From JAOPZW01 sp963806015 (GTDB lineage Bacteria; Actinomycetota; Thermoleophilia; Solirubrobacterales; Solirubrobacteraceae): a DNA stretch of 64,000 nucleotides. Under the pieces are notes generated by a model, which saw only the letters and a program-made list of their open reading frames with translations, was not told the DNA's origin and did no database searches. Positions 49,245 through 57,697 of the stretch are shown one piece after another (position 1 is the first letter of the stretch; each line of letters starts with the position of its first letter). The DNA lies in the NCBI GenBank assembly GCA_963806015.1, contig CAWDWM010000005.1:372001-436000 (forward strand), in the 5' to 3' direction. The translations under genes were made by a program, and so were the position numbers.

Positions 49245-50741
49245 ATGCCCGTCTCCGAGCATCGGATCGCGCTGCCCGCGCGCTATCGGCTTGTACGCCA
49301 TATCGCCAACGGGGGCATGGCCTCCGTGTGGGCCGCCGAGGACGAACTGCTCGGCCGCCTGGTCGCCGTCAAGGTCCTCGCCGCCGGCTACGCCCTGGAC
49401 GAGCGCGCCAACCGCCGCTTCCTGCGCGAGGCGCGCGCCGGCGCCCGCCTGTCCGACTGCCGCCACGTCGTCACCGTGTACGACATCGGCGAGCACGACG
49501 GGCGCCCGTTCATGGTCATGGAGCACTTCTCGGGCGGCACCGTCGCCGATCGCCTGCGCGACGGGCGCGACATCCCGCGGGCGCTTTCCCTGCGCTGGCT
49601 GCGCGAGGCCGCCGAGGCGCTGGACTGCGCCCACCGCCACGACGTCGTGCACCGCGACGTCAAGCCCGCCAACCTGCTCATCGACGAGCGCGGGCGCCTG
49701 GCGGTCGGCGACTTCGGGATCGCCACCGTGGCGGCCGAGGCATCGCTGACCCAGGCCGGCCAGGTCCTCGGCACCGCGGCCTACATCTCGCCCGAGCAGG
49801 CTCGCGGGCACGCGGCCACCGACGCCAGCGACCGCTACGCGCTGGCCGTGGTGGCCTTCGAGCTGCTCACCGGCCGCCGGCCCTTCACCGCCGACCATCC
49901 GGCGGCCCAGGCCCGCGCCCACGTGGAGGACAGGGTGCCGTCGGCCAGCGCTGCCGGCGGCCTGCCCGCCGAGGTCGACCGCGTGCTCGCCGCGGGCATG
50001 GCCAAGGATCCCGCCCAGCGCCCGGCGACCGCCGCGGACTTCCTCGACGGCCTCGAGGACGCGATCGACGGCGCCCCGGCGCCGGCCGCCGCGCCGACCG
50101 CGGTCACCGCCCCCGTCGCGACCGCTCCGCCGCGACCGCCCACCCGGCCGGTCCACGTCGCGCCGCGCGGTCCACGACGCCGCTGGCCCGGGATCGCCGC
50201 CCTGGCCGCCCTCGCGCTCGTGGCCGGCGTGGCGATCGCCATCGCCGCCGGGACCGGCGGCGGCAACGGCGGTGCCCCCTCCGCCGGCGCCAAGCACACC
50301 CCGAGCGCCGCGAAGAGCCAGTCCACGGCCAAGACGAAGGCCAAGGCGGCGCAGACCCCCGCCACGACCCAGACGCAGCAGAGCACCACCCAGGCACAGA
50401 CGCAGACCCAGCAGACCACGACCCAGGCGCCCGCCGGCGGGGCGCAGGCCAAGGCCAACGATCCGGTCGCCCTCAACGACCAGGGCTTCGCGCTCATCGG
50501 CCAGGGCAAGCCCGCCGACGCCGTCGCCCCGCTGCAGCGCTCGGTCGACGCCTTCCGCGCCGAGAACCGCAAGGGCGACATCGGCTACGCCTACGCCCTC
50601 TACAACCTGGGCAACGCCCTGCGCCTGAGCGGCCACCCCGCCGAGGCGATCCCCTACCTGCAGGAGCGCCTGCAGGTCTCCAACTACAAGCGCGGGGTCG
50701 TCCAGAAGGAACTGAAGACCGCGCGTCAGCAGGCCGGCTGA
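49245..50741 (+). CDS. Membrane Ser/Thr protein kinase with extracytoplasmic TPR-like tail
   Basis: The 498-residue Hanks-type kinase has YRLVRHIANGGMASVWAAED (Gly loop), AVKVL (Lys), HRHDVVHRDVKPANLLI (catalytic HRD), VGDFGIATV (DFG), a Thr-containing activation segment QVLGTAAYISPEQARG and MAKDPAQRPATAADFL. A membrane helix (about 310-332; PGIAALAALALVAGVAIAI) follows a Pro-rich linker. Outside lies a Thr/Gln-rich stalk and a TPR-like tail (ALIGQGKPADAVAPLQRSVD, YALYNLGNALRLSGHPAEAI) in place of the usual PASTA repeats. TAGCGT (49230-49235) is a likely -10. Confidence 0.92.
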   Translation: MPVSEHRIALPARYRLVRHIANGGMASVWAAEDELLGRLVAVKVLAAGYALDERANRRFLREARAGARLSDCRHVVTVYDIGEHDGRPFMVMEHFSGGTVADRLRDGRDIPRALSLRWLREAAEALDCAHRHDVVHRDVKPANLLIDERGRLAVGDFGIATVAAEASLTQAGQVLGTAAYISPEQARGHAATDASDRYALAVVAFELLTGRRPFTADHPAAQARAHVEDRVPSASAAGGLPAEVDRVLAAGMAKDPAQRPATAADFLDGLEDAIDGAPAPAAAPTAVTAPVATAPPRPPTRPVHVAPRGPRRRWPGIAALAALALVAGVAIAIAAGTGGGNGGAPSAGAKHTPSAAKSQSTAKTKAKAAQTPATTQTQQSTTQAQTQTQQTTTQAPAGGAQAKANDPVALNDQGFALIGQGKPADAVAPLQRSVDAFRAENRKGDIGYAYALYNLGNALRLSGHPAEAIPYLQERLQVSNYKRGVVQKELKTARQQAG

Positions 50742-50849
50742 GGCGAAGACGTTGCTCCTTCGATCGGGGGAGGCGACGTTCACCCGGTCGGCCGCGGCGT
50801 CTCTTCGCTCAACTCCTGGCCGTTTCTGCCGACGATTCGGGCCAGGACG
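50742..50849 (+). other. 108-nt leader with two inverted repeats before the HDOD-GGDEF gene
   Basis: This non-coding gap has GCGAAGA (50743-50749) pairing TCTTCGC (50802-50808), and CCTGGCC (50815-50821) pairing GGCCAGG (50840-50846), the latter ending 3 nt before the start codon. No TAnnnT box or Shine-Dalgarno site is close to ATG 50850. The arms could form an RNA structure controlling translation of the next gene, or the first could end the kinase transcript. No known riboswitch class is recognised. Confidence 0.4.
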
Positions 50850-52175
50850 ATGCTCCCCTCGCCCCGACATTCCCCGGCCGTCGACGCGCAGCTGCAGGAC
50901 GCCATCCAGCGCATCGGCCAGCTGCCCGTACTCGATCGCGCTCTGCGACGCGTCCGCGAGCTCGCCAGCGACCCCGAGTCCGACACGAGCGAGCTCGTCG
51001 CCGCGCTCGAGACCGATCCCGGACTCGCCGCCAACGTCCTGCGCTTCGCCAACTCCGCCGCATGCGCGCGCCCCGTCCGCGCCCAGACCGTCCGCCAGGC
51101 CGTCAACCTCGTCGGGCGCGTGAGCGTCGGGCGCCTGGCGCTCGAGGCCGCCGTCTGCCGCTTCTTCGAGCTGGCCCCCGGCACCGGCGGCGCCTCGCGC
51201 GGGCTGCTGCACGTGCACGCCAGCCAGGTGGCCGCCGTCGCGGGCGCCCTGGCCGAGCGCGCCGGCGCCGACGGCGAGGCTGCGCACCTGGCCGGCCTGC
51301 TGCACGACCTGGGCAAGCTCGTGATGCCCCTGGCCTTCGGCGAGGCCGAGCTCGACGCGGTCGCCCGCGAGCACGCGATCGGCGCCGGGCGCGCGATCAT
51401 GGAGCGCGAGCGCTTCGGCGTCGACCACGCCTACGCCGGCGAGGTCTTCGCCCGCGAGGCCTTCCTGGAGGCACGGGTCTTCAACGCGATCGGCGCCCAT
51501 CACGGCGACGGCGTGCCCAGCCCGGAGGCCGCCTGCGTCCAGGCCGCCAACGCTGCCGTCCACCTCCTGCACGATCTTCACGCCGACGCCGAGGTGCTCG
51601 ATGCGGCCCTGGCCGCGCTGAGCCTCGACCCCGCCGTCCTCGACGACGTCCTCCCCGTCGCGCTGCCCTCGCTGGCGCCGACCGTGAGCGGCCTGGCGGG
51701 CCGCATCGCCGCGCTCGAGCGCGCGGCCACCACCGACGACCTCACCGGCCTGCTGACCCGCACGGCGTGGCTGACCGCGGTGCGCGAACTGGTCCAGGGC
51801 GGCCAGTCGGGCATCGTCCTCGTGGCCGACATCGAAGGCCTGGCGGCGCTCGACGAGCGCCACGGCTACGCCTCGGGCAACCTCGTGCTCAGCGAACTGG
51901 CCCGGATCCTCGGGCGCCGCGGCACCGCCGGGCGCCTGGGCGGCGACGCACTGGCCCTCTGGGCCGCAGTTCCCAGCGACGACGCCAGTGCGCTGGCCGC
52001 CGCCGTGCGCAACGACGTCAGCACCCGCTTCAGCGCCGACGGCGTGACCGTCGACGTGGTGTTCGGCCACGCTTCGGCACGGCCCGGCGACGACATCGCG
52101 GCGGTGCTCGACGCCGCCGGTGGCGCGCTCGAGCTGTCCCGCACGCGCGCCGTTCGCTCGCCGAGCACGGCCTAG
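50850..52175 (+). CDS. HDOD-GGDEF signalling protein with degenerate GGDEF motif
   Basis: The 441-residue protein has an HDOD domain (about 20-220; IGQLPVLDRALRRVRELASD, FANSAACARPVRAQTVRQAV, HLAGLLHDLGKLVMPLAFGE) and a GGDEF-type domain (about 290-435; ATTDDLTGLLTRTAWLTAVR, VLVADIEGLAALDERHGYAS). The signature reads GRLGGDALALWA, so GGDEF is GGDAL; loss of the acidic residue means it is probably not a diguanylate cyclase and may only bind nucleotide. It directly follows the kinase gene, so it may act in that signalling path. Confidence 0.9.
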   Translation: MLPSPRHSPAVDAQLQDAIQRIGQLPVLDRALRRVRELASDPESDTSELVAALETDPGLAANVLRFANSAACARPVRAQTVRQAVNLVGRVSVGRLALEAAVCRFFELAPGTGGASRGLLHVHASQVAAVAGALAERAGADGEAAHLAGLLHDLGKLVMPLAFGEAELDAVAREHAIGAGRAIMERERFGVDHAYAGEVFAREAFLEARVFNAIGAHHGDGVPSPEAACVQAANAAVHLLHDLHADAEVLDAALAALSLDPAVLDDVLPVALPSLAPTVSGLAGRIAALERAATTDDLTGLLTRTAWLTAVRELVQGGQSGIVLVADIEGLAALDERHGYASGNLVLSELARILGRRGTAGRLGGDALALWAAVPSDDASALAAAVRNDVSTRFSADGVTVDVVFGHASARPGDDIAAVLDAAGGALELSRTRAVRSPSTA

Positions 52176-52480
52176 GTACGTTCGCGGACCGGCGCGCGCT
52201 CGGGCGCGTGTGCCGGGCGGCGCGCCGGGCGCGGATGCCCGTCGGCCAGTCGGCCGGGCTCGCGCAGACGCACCGCGCTGGGCTGGGCGTCACGCAGCGG
52301 CAGGCCATCGCCGCGCGGGCCCGGGGGCTCCGGAGCGGGCGGGTCGTCATCGTCGCCGGGCCACCAGCCGCGCCAGTCGGGCCGGTTGTCGTCGTCGAGG
52401 AGCAGCGCCCACACCAGGGCGGCCATGCCAATCACGTGCACGAGCACCGTGAGCGCGAGGGCCAGCACCTCCTTCGTCAC
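52172..52480 (-). CDS. Small single-pass membrane protein, Pro/Arg/Asp-rich
   Basis: The 102-residue product of unknown function has one membrane helix near the N-terminus (VLALALTVLVHVIGMAALVW), an acidic/Trp motif DDDNRPDWRGWWPGDDDDPP, and a Pro/Arg-rich tail. GTG 52480 is chosen because a -10 TAGGCT (52488-52493) lies exactly 7 nt upstream. The tail's stop overlaps the convergent HDOD gene by 4 bp. Confidence 0.7.
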   Translation of the reverse strand: MTKEVLALALTVLVHVIGMAALVWALLLDDDNRPDWRGWWPGDDDDPPAPEPPGPRGDGLPLRDAQPSAVRLREPGRLADGHPRPARRPAHAPERAPVRERT

Positions 52481-52490
52481 ACCCGGAAGC

Positions 52491-52922
52491 CTACCTCTCC
52501 GGCGCAAGCTCCTCACGCAGCCGCGACAAGGCGAGAACGGCCTCCGCCGCGTGGCGGCCCGAGTCGCGCTTGGCGCCCCCCGAGCGCTCGAGCGCCTGCT
52601 CCATCGTGTCGACGGTGAGCACGCCGAACGCGCACGGCACGCCGGTGGTGAGCTGGACCTCCTGGATGCCGCGCGCGGCCTCCGCGCAGACCCAGTCGTA
52701 ATGGTCGGTCTCGCCGCGGATGACCGCGCCCAGGCACGCCACGCCGTCGTAGCGGCCGCTCTGCGCGGCGAAGCGCGCGGCGAGCGGAAGCTCGAAGGCG
52801 CCGGGCACGTCGAAGACGTCGGCCTCGCCCGCGCCGGCCTCGGCGAACGCGGTCTGCGCGCCGCCGACGAGGCGGTCGGCGAGGTGCTCGTAGAAGCGCG
52901 CGACGACGATCGCGAAGCTCAC
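52491..52922 (-). CDS. ribH: 6,7-Dimethyl-8-ribityllumazine synthase
   Basis: Lumazine synthase joins the ribityl-pyrimidine with butanone phosphate. The 143-residue protein has FAIVVARFYEHLADRLVGGA, FDVPGAFELPLAARFAAQS, GAVIRGETDHYDWVCAEAAR with the catalytic His, and TTGVPCAFGVLTVDTMEQAL. GTG 52922 overlaps the ribBA stop (GTGA). It is the last gene of the riboflavin operon. Confidence 0.96.
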   Translation of the reverse strand: MSFAIVVARFYEHLADRLVGGAQTAFAEAGAGEADVFDVPGAFELPLAARFAAQSGRYDGVACLGAVIRGETDHYDWVCAEAARGIQEVQLTTGVPCAFGVLTVDTMEQALERSGGAKRDSGRHAAEAVLALSRLREELAPER

Positions 52923-54208
52923 TGCTCGCCTTCTCCCCACCCGCTGCCGGCGCCCGGGCGCAGGTGCAGCATCTCCTCGTCGAGGTTGAGGGTCTGGTGG
53001 TGGAGGGTGTGGCCCATGCGCTCCGCCTTGGCGCGCAGGTAGCCCTCGTTGTGGGGGTTGGGCGTGTGCTGGATGGGCACCTGCTCGGTGACGCTCAGGC
53101 CGTAGCCCTGCAGGCCGTGGATCTTCTTGGGGTTGTTGGTGAGGATCCGGATCGAGCTCAGACCGAGGTCCACCAGGATCTGGGCGCCGATGCCGTACTC
53201 GCGCAGGTCGGCGGGCAGGCCCAGCTCGAGGTTGGCGTCGACGGTGTCCAGGCCCTCCTCCTGGAGCTTGTAGGCGCGCAGCTTGTTGAGCAGCCCGATG
53301 CCGCGCCCCTCCTGGGCGAGGTAGACGACGACGCCGCGACCCTCGCGCTCGACCATGGCCAGCGCCGACTCGAGCTGCTCGCCGCAATCGCAGCGCAGCG
53401 AGTGAAAGACGTCGCCGGTCAGGCACTCCGAGTGCATGCGCACGAGCACGTCGTCAGCACCCGCGACGTCGCCCTTGACCAGCGCGACGTGGTGCTTGTC
53501 GTCGGTCAGCGACCGGTAGCCGACGACCTCGAAGTCGCCGAACGTGGTCGGCAGGCGCGTCGCGACCACGCGCTCCACCAGCTTGTCGTTGCGCCGCCGA
53601 TAGGCGATCAGGTCGGCGATCGTGATCATCCGCAGGCCGTGCTTGAAGCAGTAGGCCTGCAGGTCGCCGACACGGGCCATCGACCCGTCCTCGTTCATGA
53701 TCTCGCAGATCACGCCGGCCGGGATGCAGCCGGCCAGCCGGGCGAGGTCGATCGAGGCCTCGGTGTGCCCGGTGCGCTCGAGCACGCCGCCGGGCCGGGC
53801 CTTGAGCGGGTTGACGTGGCCGCCCTTGACGATGTCCTGAGGGCCCTTGGCCGGATCGACGGCCACGCGGATGGTGTGGGCGCGGTCCGCGGCGCTGATG
53901 CCGGTGGTGACGCCCTCGCGGGCCTCGATCGTCACGGTGAAGGGCGTCTGGTGCGCGGACTCGTTGCGCATCGACATGAGCTCGAGGCCGAGCTCGTCGC
54001 AGCGCCCGCCGGTCAGCGCCAGGCAGATCCAGCCCCGCGCGTGGGTGGCCATGAAGTTGATGTTGTCGGCCGTCACGAACTCGGCCGCCATCACGAGGTC
54101 GCCCTCGTTCTCGCGGTCCTCGTCGTCGACGACGACGACCATCTTCCCGGAGGCGATGTCCTCGAGGGCTTCTTCGACGCTGGCGAATGGGGTCGTCTCG
54201 GTGCTCAA
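52919..54208 (-). CDS. ribBA: Bifunctional DHBP synthase / GTP cyclohydrolase II
   Basis: RibBA supplies both precursors of riboflavin. The first half (about 1-205) is DHBP synthase: VVVVDDEDRENEGDLVMAAE, ARGWICLALTG, GHVNPLKARPGGVLERTGHT and CEIMNEDGSMARV. The second half (about 206-429) is GTP cyclohydrolase II: VRMHSECLTGDVFHSLRCDC with the zinc Cys set, VVYLAQEGRGIGLLNKLRAY, then ILVDLGLSSIRILTNNPKKI. The gene starts with TTG 54208, overlapping the ribE stop (TTGA). Confidence 0.96.
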   Translation of the reverse strand: MSTETTPFASVEEALEDIASGKMVVVVDDEDRENEGDLVMAAEFVTADNINFMATHARGWICLALTGGRCDELGLELMSMRNESAHQTPFTVTIEAREGVTTGISAADRAHTIRVAVDPAKGPQDIVKGGHVNPLKARPGGVLERTGHTEASIDLARLAGCIPAGVICEIMNEDGSMARVGDLQAYCFKHGLRMITIADLIAYRRRNDKLVERVVATRLPTTFGDFEVVGYRSLTDDKHHVALVKGDVAGADDVLVRMHSECLTGDVFHSLRCDCGEQLESALAMVEREGRGVVVYLAQEGRGIGLLNKLRAYKLQEEGLDTVDANLELGLPADLREYGIGAQILVDLGLSSIRILTNNPKKIHGLQGYGLSVTEQVPIQHTPNPHNEGYLRAKAERMGHTLHHQTLNLDEEMLHLRPGAGSGWGEGEQ

Positions 54209-54786
54209 CTCAGCAGTTTCTCCACGTACTTGGCCAGGATGTCCACCTCAAGGTTGACAGGCGTGCCCGGTGAGGCGGCACCGAGGTTGGTGCGCTCGAG
54301 CGTTTCGGGGATCAGCGAGACGTCGAAGGAGGCGTCGTCGATGCGCGCGACGGTCAGCGAGACGCCGTCGACCGTGATCGACCCCTTCTCCACCACGTAG
54401 CGCAGCAGACCGGGGTCGGCCTCCACCGTCACCACCCGTGCAAAGCCGTCCTGCTGCACCGCGCCGACGGCGCCCACGCCGTCGACGTGGCCCTGTACGA
54501 AGTGCCCGCCGAGCCGCGCGTTGGCGGCCAGCGCGAGCTCGAGATTGACGCGCGTCCCCGCGCGCACCTCGGCCAGCGAGGAGCGGCGCAGCGTCTCGTG
54601 CATGACGTCGGCGCCGAAGCGGTCGCCGCACAGGCCCACGGCGGTCAGGCAGACGCCGTTGACGGCGACCGAGGCGCCCTCGGTCAGCTCGCGCGCCAGC
54701 GGCGACTCGATCGCCAGGCGCACCCCGTCGTTGGTGGAGTGGACCTCGGCGACCGTCCCGAGGTCGGCGACCAGGCCGGTGAACAA
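54205..54786 (-). CDS. ribE: Riboflavin synthase, alpha subunit
   Basis: The 193-residue enzyme disproportionates two lumazines to riboflavin. The N-terminus is FTGLVADLGTVAEVHSTNDG. Two lumazine-binding repeats are visible: GASVAVNGVCLTAVGLCGDR and KGSITVDGVSLTVARIDDAS, with GHFVQGHVDGVGAVGAV between them. It starts with TTG 54786, 4 nt after ribD. Confidence 0.95.
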   Translation of the reverse strand: MFTGLVADLGTVAEVHSTNDGVRLAIESPLARELTEGASVAVNGVCLTAVGLCGDRFGADVMHETLRRSSLAEVRAGTRVNLELALAANARLGGHFVQGHVDGVGAVGAVQQDGFARVVTVEADPGLLRYVVEKGSITVDGVSLTVARIDDASFDVSLIPETLERTNLGAASPGTPVNLEVDILAKYVEKLLS

Positions 54787-54790
54787 CCCT

Positions 54791-55915
54791 CTACCACTCC
54801 CGCAGGCGCGCGGAGAGCAGAACGTCGCCCGCCACCTTCTCGCAGTCGAGGGTCAGCGCCCGCAGCGCGTCGGAGATCGCGTCGACGCCCTCGCCCTCCA
54901 GCGGGTCGCGCGCCGAGCGCCCACCCAGCAGCAGCGGGGCGATGAAGAGACGCAGCTCGTCGATCTCGCCACCGTCGAGGAAGGCGCCGGCCAGGTGCGG
55001 CCCACCCTCGAGCAGCACCGAGGTGACCGGCGGGTCCAGGGCGCCGAGCTGATCGAGCGCCGAGCGCACGCGCGCGGGCTCGTGCTCGCCGGTGGCGACG
55101 ATCACGTGTGCGCCCGCGTTCTCCAGCGCATCGGTGTTCGAGCGCCGCGCCGCCCGCGAGACGACGACGACGAGCGGCACCTCGTGCGCGGCCGAGACGA
55201 GCTTGGAGTCCAGCGGCAGGCGGGCGGTGGCATCGAAGACGACGCGCCGCGGCTGGTGGCGCACGCCGTCGATCCGCGCGGTGAGCTGCGGGTCGTCGGC
55301 CAGCGCGGTGCCGATGCCGACGGCGACGGCGTCGCACGAGGCGCGCCATTGGTGCGCGACGAGGCGGCTGTCCTCGGTCGAGATCCACTTCGAGTCGCCC
55401 GTCTTGGTCGCCACCTTGCCGTCGAGACTCATGGCCGACTTGAAGAGCACCCACGGGCGCCCGGTGCGCGCGTGCTTGCGGAAGGCCTGGTTCTGCTGGC
55501 GCGCCTGCGCGGCCAGCTCGCCGCCGGCGAGGTCGACCTGCACGCCCTCGTCGCGCAGGATGCCCAGGCCACGGCCCGAGGCCTTCTCGGTGGGGTCGTC
55601 GCTGGCCACGACGACGCGCTCGATGCCGGCCGCGAGGATCGCGTCGGTGCACGGCGGCTGGTGGCCCTTGTGGCAGCAGGGCTCCAGCGAGATGTAGAGC
55701 GTCGCACCGCGCAGATCGGCCTGGCCGGCCGCGGCGATCGCGTTGACCTCGGCGTGCGGGCCGCCGTACTCCTCGTGCCAGCCCTCGCCCACCACCCGGT
55801 CGTCCTTGACCAGCACGGCGCCGACCACCGGGTTGGGGCTCACACTGCCCACGCCGCGCTCGGCGAGATCGATCGCCCGCGCGAGGTGCTCGTGATCGGT
55901 TTCGGTGCGCTGCAC
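54791..55915 (-). CDS. ribD: Riboflavin deaminase/reductase RibD
   Basis: The 374-residue bifunctional enzyme has an N-terminal deaminase (about 1-150): VSPNPVVGAVLVKDDRVVGE, GGPHAEVNAI (zinc His, catalytic Glu) and LEPCCHKGHQPPC (zinc Cys). The reductase half (about 155-374) has RPWVLFKSAMSLDGKVATKT, WISTEDSRL, VGIGTALADDPQLTAR and VTSVLLEGGPHLAGAFLDGG. GTG 55915 follows a -10 TAGACT (55926-55931) by 10 nt. With such a short leader there is no room for an FMN riboswitch, so the operon is not regulated in that way. Confidence 0.95.
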   Translation of the reverse strand: MQRTETDHEHLARAIDLAERGVGSVSPNPVVGAVLVKDDRVVGEGWHEEYGGPHAEVNAIAAAGQADLRGATLYISLEPCCHKGHQPPCTDAILAAGIERVVVASDDPTEKASGRGLGILRDEGVQVDLAGGELAAQARQQNQAFRKHARTGRPWVLFKSAMSLDGKVATKTGDSKWISTEDSRLVAHQWRASCDAVAVGIGTALADDPQLTARIDGVRHQPRRVVFDATARLPLDSKLVSAAHEVPLVVVVSRAARRSNTDALENAGAHVIVATGEHEPARVRSALDQLGALDPPVTSVLLEGGPHLAGAFLDGGEIDELRLFIAPLLLGGRSARDPLEGEGVDAISDALRALTLDCEKVAGDVLLSARLREW

Positions 55916-55933
55916 TGGACGAGCGAGTCTAGT

Positions 55934-57697
55934 TCAGCCGCATTTGCCCCCGCTAAGGCGAAAGACCTGCATCACCGGGCCCGGGCGCTTGTAGGCCAGC
56001 GGGTAGAAGTCGAAGGTCCAGTCGAAGTTGAACTTCACCGGGTTGGCGCCCTTGCGGTAGGGCGTGGCCTCGAAGGCGAGCGTCGAGCGGCGTTCGAGCT
56101 CGCGGTAGTAGGCGATGGCTCGCGGCACGATCTCGGGCTGGGCCTCGGCGCGCCCGCGCTGGGTCGAGCCCACCACCACCCAGCAGTAGCCCTTCGCGAC
56201 GTACTTGTCGATCAGCGCGGGGTAGAGCGTGCGCTCGTAGTCCTCGATGTTGACGATCCGCCCCGGCCCCGGGATCACCGAGCCGTCCTCGGCGATGTTC
56301 GAGCGGCTGGTGGGGAACTTCGACCAGCGCGCGCCGTTGGCGGTCCCGGGGTTCGGGTGCCCGATGTCGTTGGCCCACGCGTCGGGGACGACGGGCTCGA
56401 CGACGATCTTGGTGTTCGCCGGCACGTGGTCGACCAGCCAGGCGCGCGCCTGGTTGCGGGTGTCGGCCCGCGAGAGCGTCATCGCGCTGTGCAGCGAGTA
56501 GACGATGCCCTGGCCGAGCAACACCACCGCGCCCAGGACGGCCAGCGCCGGCACCAGCGCGGGCGCGCGCCGGCCGGCGAGCTGGGTGAGGCGCACGATC
56601 GCGTAGGCGCCGAGTAGGCAGGCGATGGGGAACACGGGCAGCAGCCAGCGTCCGAAGAAGCGCGCCTGGGTCCCCATGTAGAGCACGTAGAGGATCGGCG
56701 CGGGGCCGAGGACGAGCAGGGCGCGGCGGTCGTCGACCGCGAGCAGGCCGAGGCCGACGACGCCGGCCACGAGCGGCACCCAGCCCAGCCCCCAGGTGAA
56801 CGTCCACAGGTAGTAGAGGTGCCCCGAGCTCTGGGTCAGCCCGAGCTTGCCCAGCGCGTCGTCGGCGGCGTCGGCCTGGTGCTGCAGGCCGTCGCGGAAG
56901 GCCGCGAGGTCGAGCACGGCGTAGGGGTTGGCGATGACGAAGGCGGCCAGGGCGACGACCCCGGCGAGCACGAGCCCGCGGGCGGCGGCGTGGCGGCCCG
57001 CCCCGGGCGCCAGGCGGATGGCGCCGGCCGCCACCAGCGGCAGCAGGACGATCCCGCCGGTGTACTTCGTCGCGCAGGCCAGCCCGAGCCCGACCCCGGC
57101 GAGCAGGTAGTCGCGCAGGCGTCCTTCGCGCAGCACGCCCGCGGTGCCCCACAGCGAGAGCGCGATCGGTGCCAGCGTCGGCACGTCGTTGAGCGCGAGG
57201 TGCGAGTAGAAGACGGCCAGGAAGGAGACGGCCATCAGCGCCGCGGCCAGCAGGCCGGTGGCGCGCCCGAAGAGCTTGGCCCCCGCCAGGTACAGCAGCC
57301 ACACCGCCAGCGTGCCGACGGCGGCGGCGGTGACGCGCGCGACGACGAAGACCTCGGTCGGGTTCGTCGCCAGGGCGTGCGACACGCCCGCGCGGCCGCC
57401 GAACCAGACGGCGAAGACGACGTGCAGCAGATACGTGTACGCGGGCGGGTTGACGAAGTAGTGCGGATCCCAGCCGTGCCCGAAGAGGCCGATCGCGTTG
57501 GGGACGAAGTGCGCGTTCTCGTCGGCGTTGTAGGCGAAGGGCATCCCCTGCTTGACGCCCCACACGCGCAGGCCGAGCGCGACGGCGAGCACGAGCGCCA
57601 GCCCCAGCCACCACGGCCAGCGGCGCTGCTCGGCGGTCGCGTCCCCCCCGGCGTCCTGCGCGGGCCGGCTCAGGACCGCCGGCTCAGCAACGGACAT
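55934..57697 (-). CDS. PMT/ArnT-like (GT39/83) membrane glycosyltransferase
   Basis: The 587-residue protein has about 11-13 membrane segments and the early luminal motif MPFAYNADENAHFVPNAIGL (a D-E pair in the first loop), typical of GT-C transferases that use polyprenyl-phosphate sugars. A large soluble C-terminal part (about 430-587; VEPVVPDAWANDIGHPNPGT, YVAKGYCWVVVGSTQRGRAE) lies outside. Sugar and acceptor are unknown. It overlaps the similar upstream gene by 14 nt, so they act in one operon. Confidence 0.85.
   Translation of the reverse strand: MSVAEPAVLSRPAQDAGGDATAEQRRWPWWLGLALVLAVALGLRVWGVKQGMPFAYNADENAHFVPNAIGLFGHGWDPHYFVNPPAYTYLLHVVFAVWFGGRAGVSHALATNPTEVFVVARVTAAAVGTLAVWLLYLAGAKLFGRATGLLAAALMAVSFLAVFYSHLALNDVPTLAPIALSLWGTAGVLREGRLRDYLLAGVGLGLACATKYTGGIVLLPLVAAGAIRLAPGAGRHAAARGLVLAGVVALAAFVIANPYAVLDLAAFRDGLQHQADAADDALGKLGLTQSSGHLYYLWTFTWGLGWVPLVAGVVGLGLLAVDDRRALLVLGPAPILYVLYMGTQARFFGRWLLPVFPIACLLGAYAIVRLTQLAGRRAPALVPALAVLGAVVLLGQGIVYSLHSAMTLSRADTRNQARAWLVDHVPANTKIVVEPVVPDAWANDIGHPNPGTANGARWSKFPTSRSNIAEDGSVIPGPGRIVNIEDYERTLYPALIDKYVAKGYCWVVVGSTQRGRAEAQPEIVPRAIAYYRELERRSTLAFEATPYRKGANPVKFNFDWTFDFYPLAYKRPGPVMQVFRLSGGKCG

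Noticed and set aside
48909..52070. 1053-codon minus-strand frame
   Set aside because: Reads antisense through the kinase and HDOD genes; no protein-like domains.
55916..55933. FMN riboswitch before ribD
   Set aside because: Only 18 bp separate ribD from the preceding gene, far too short for an RFN element.
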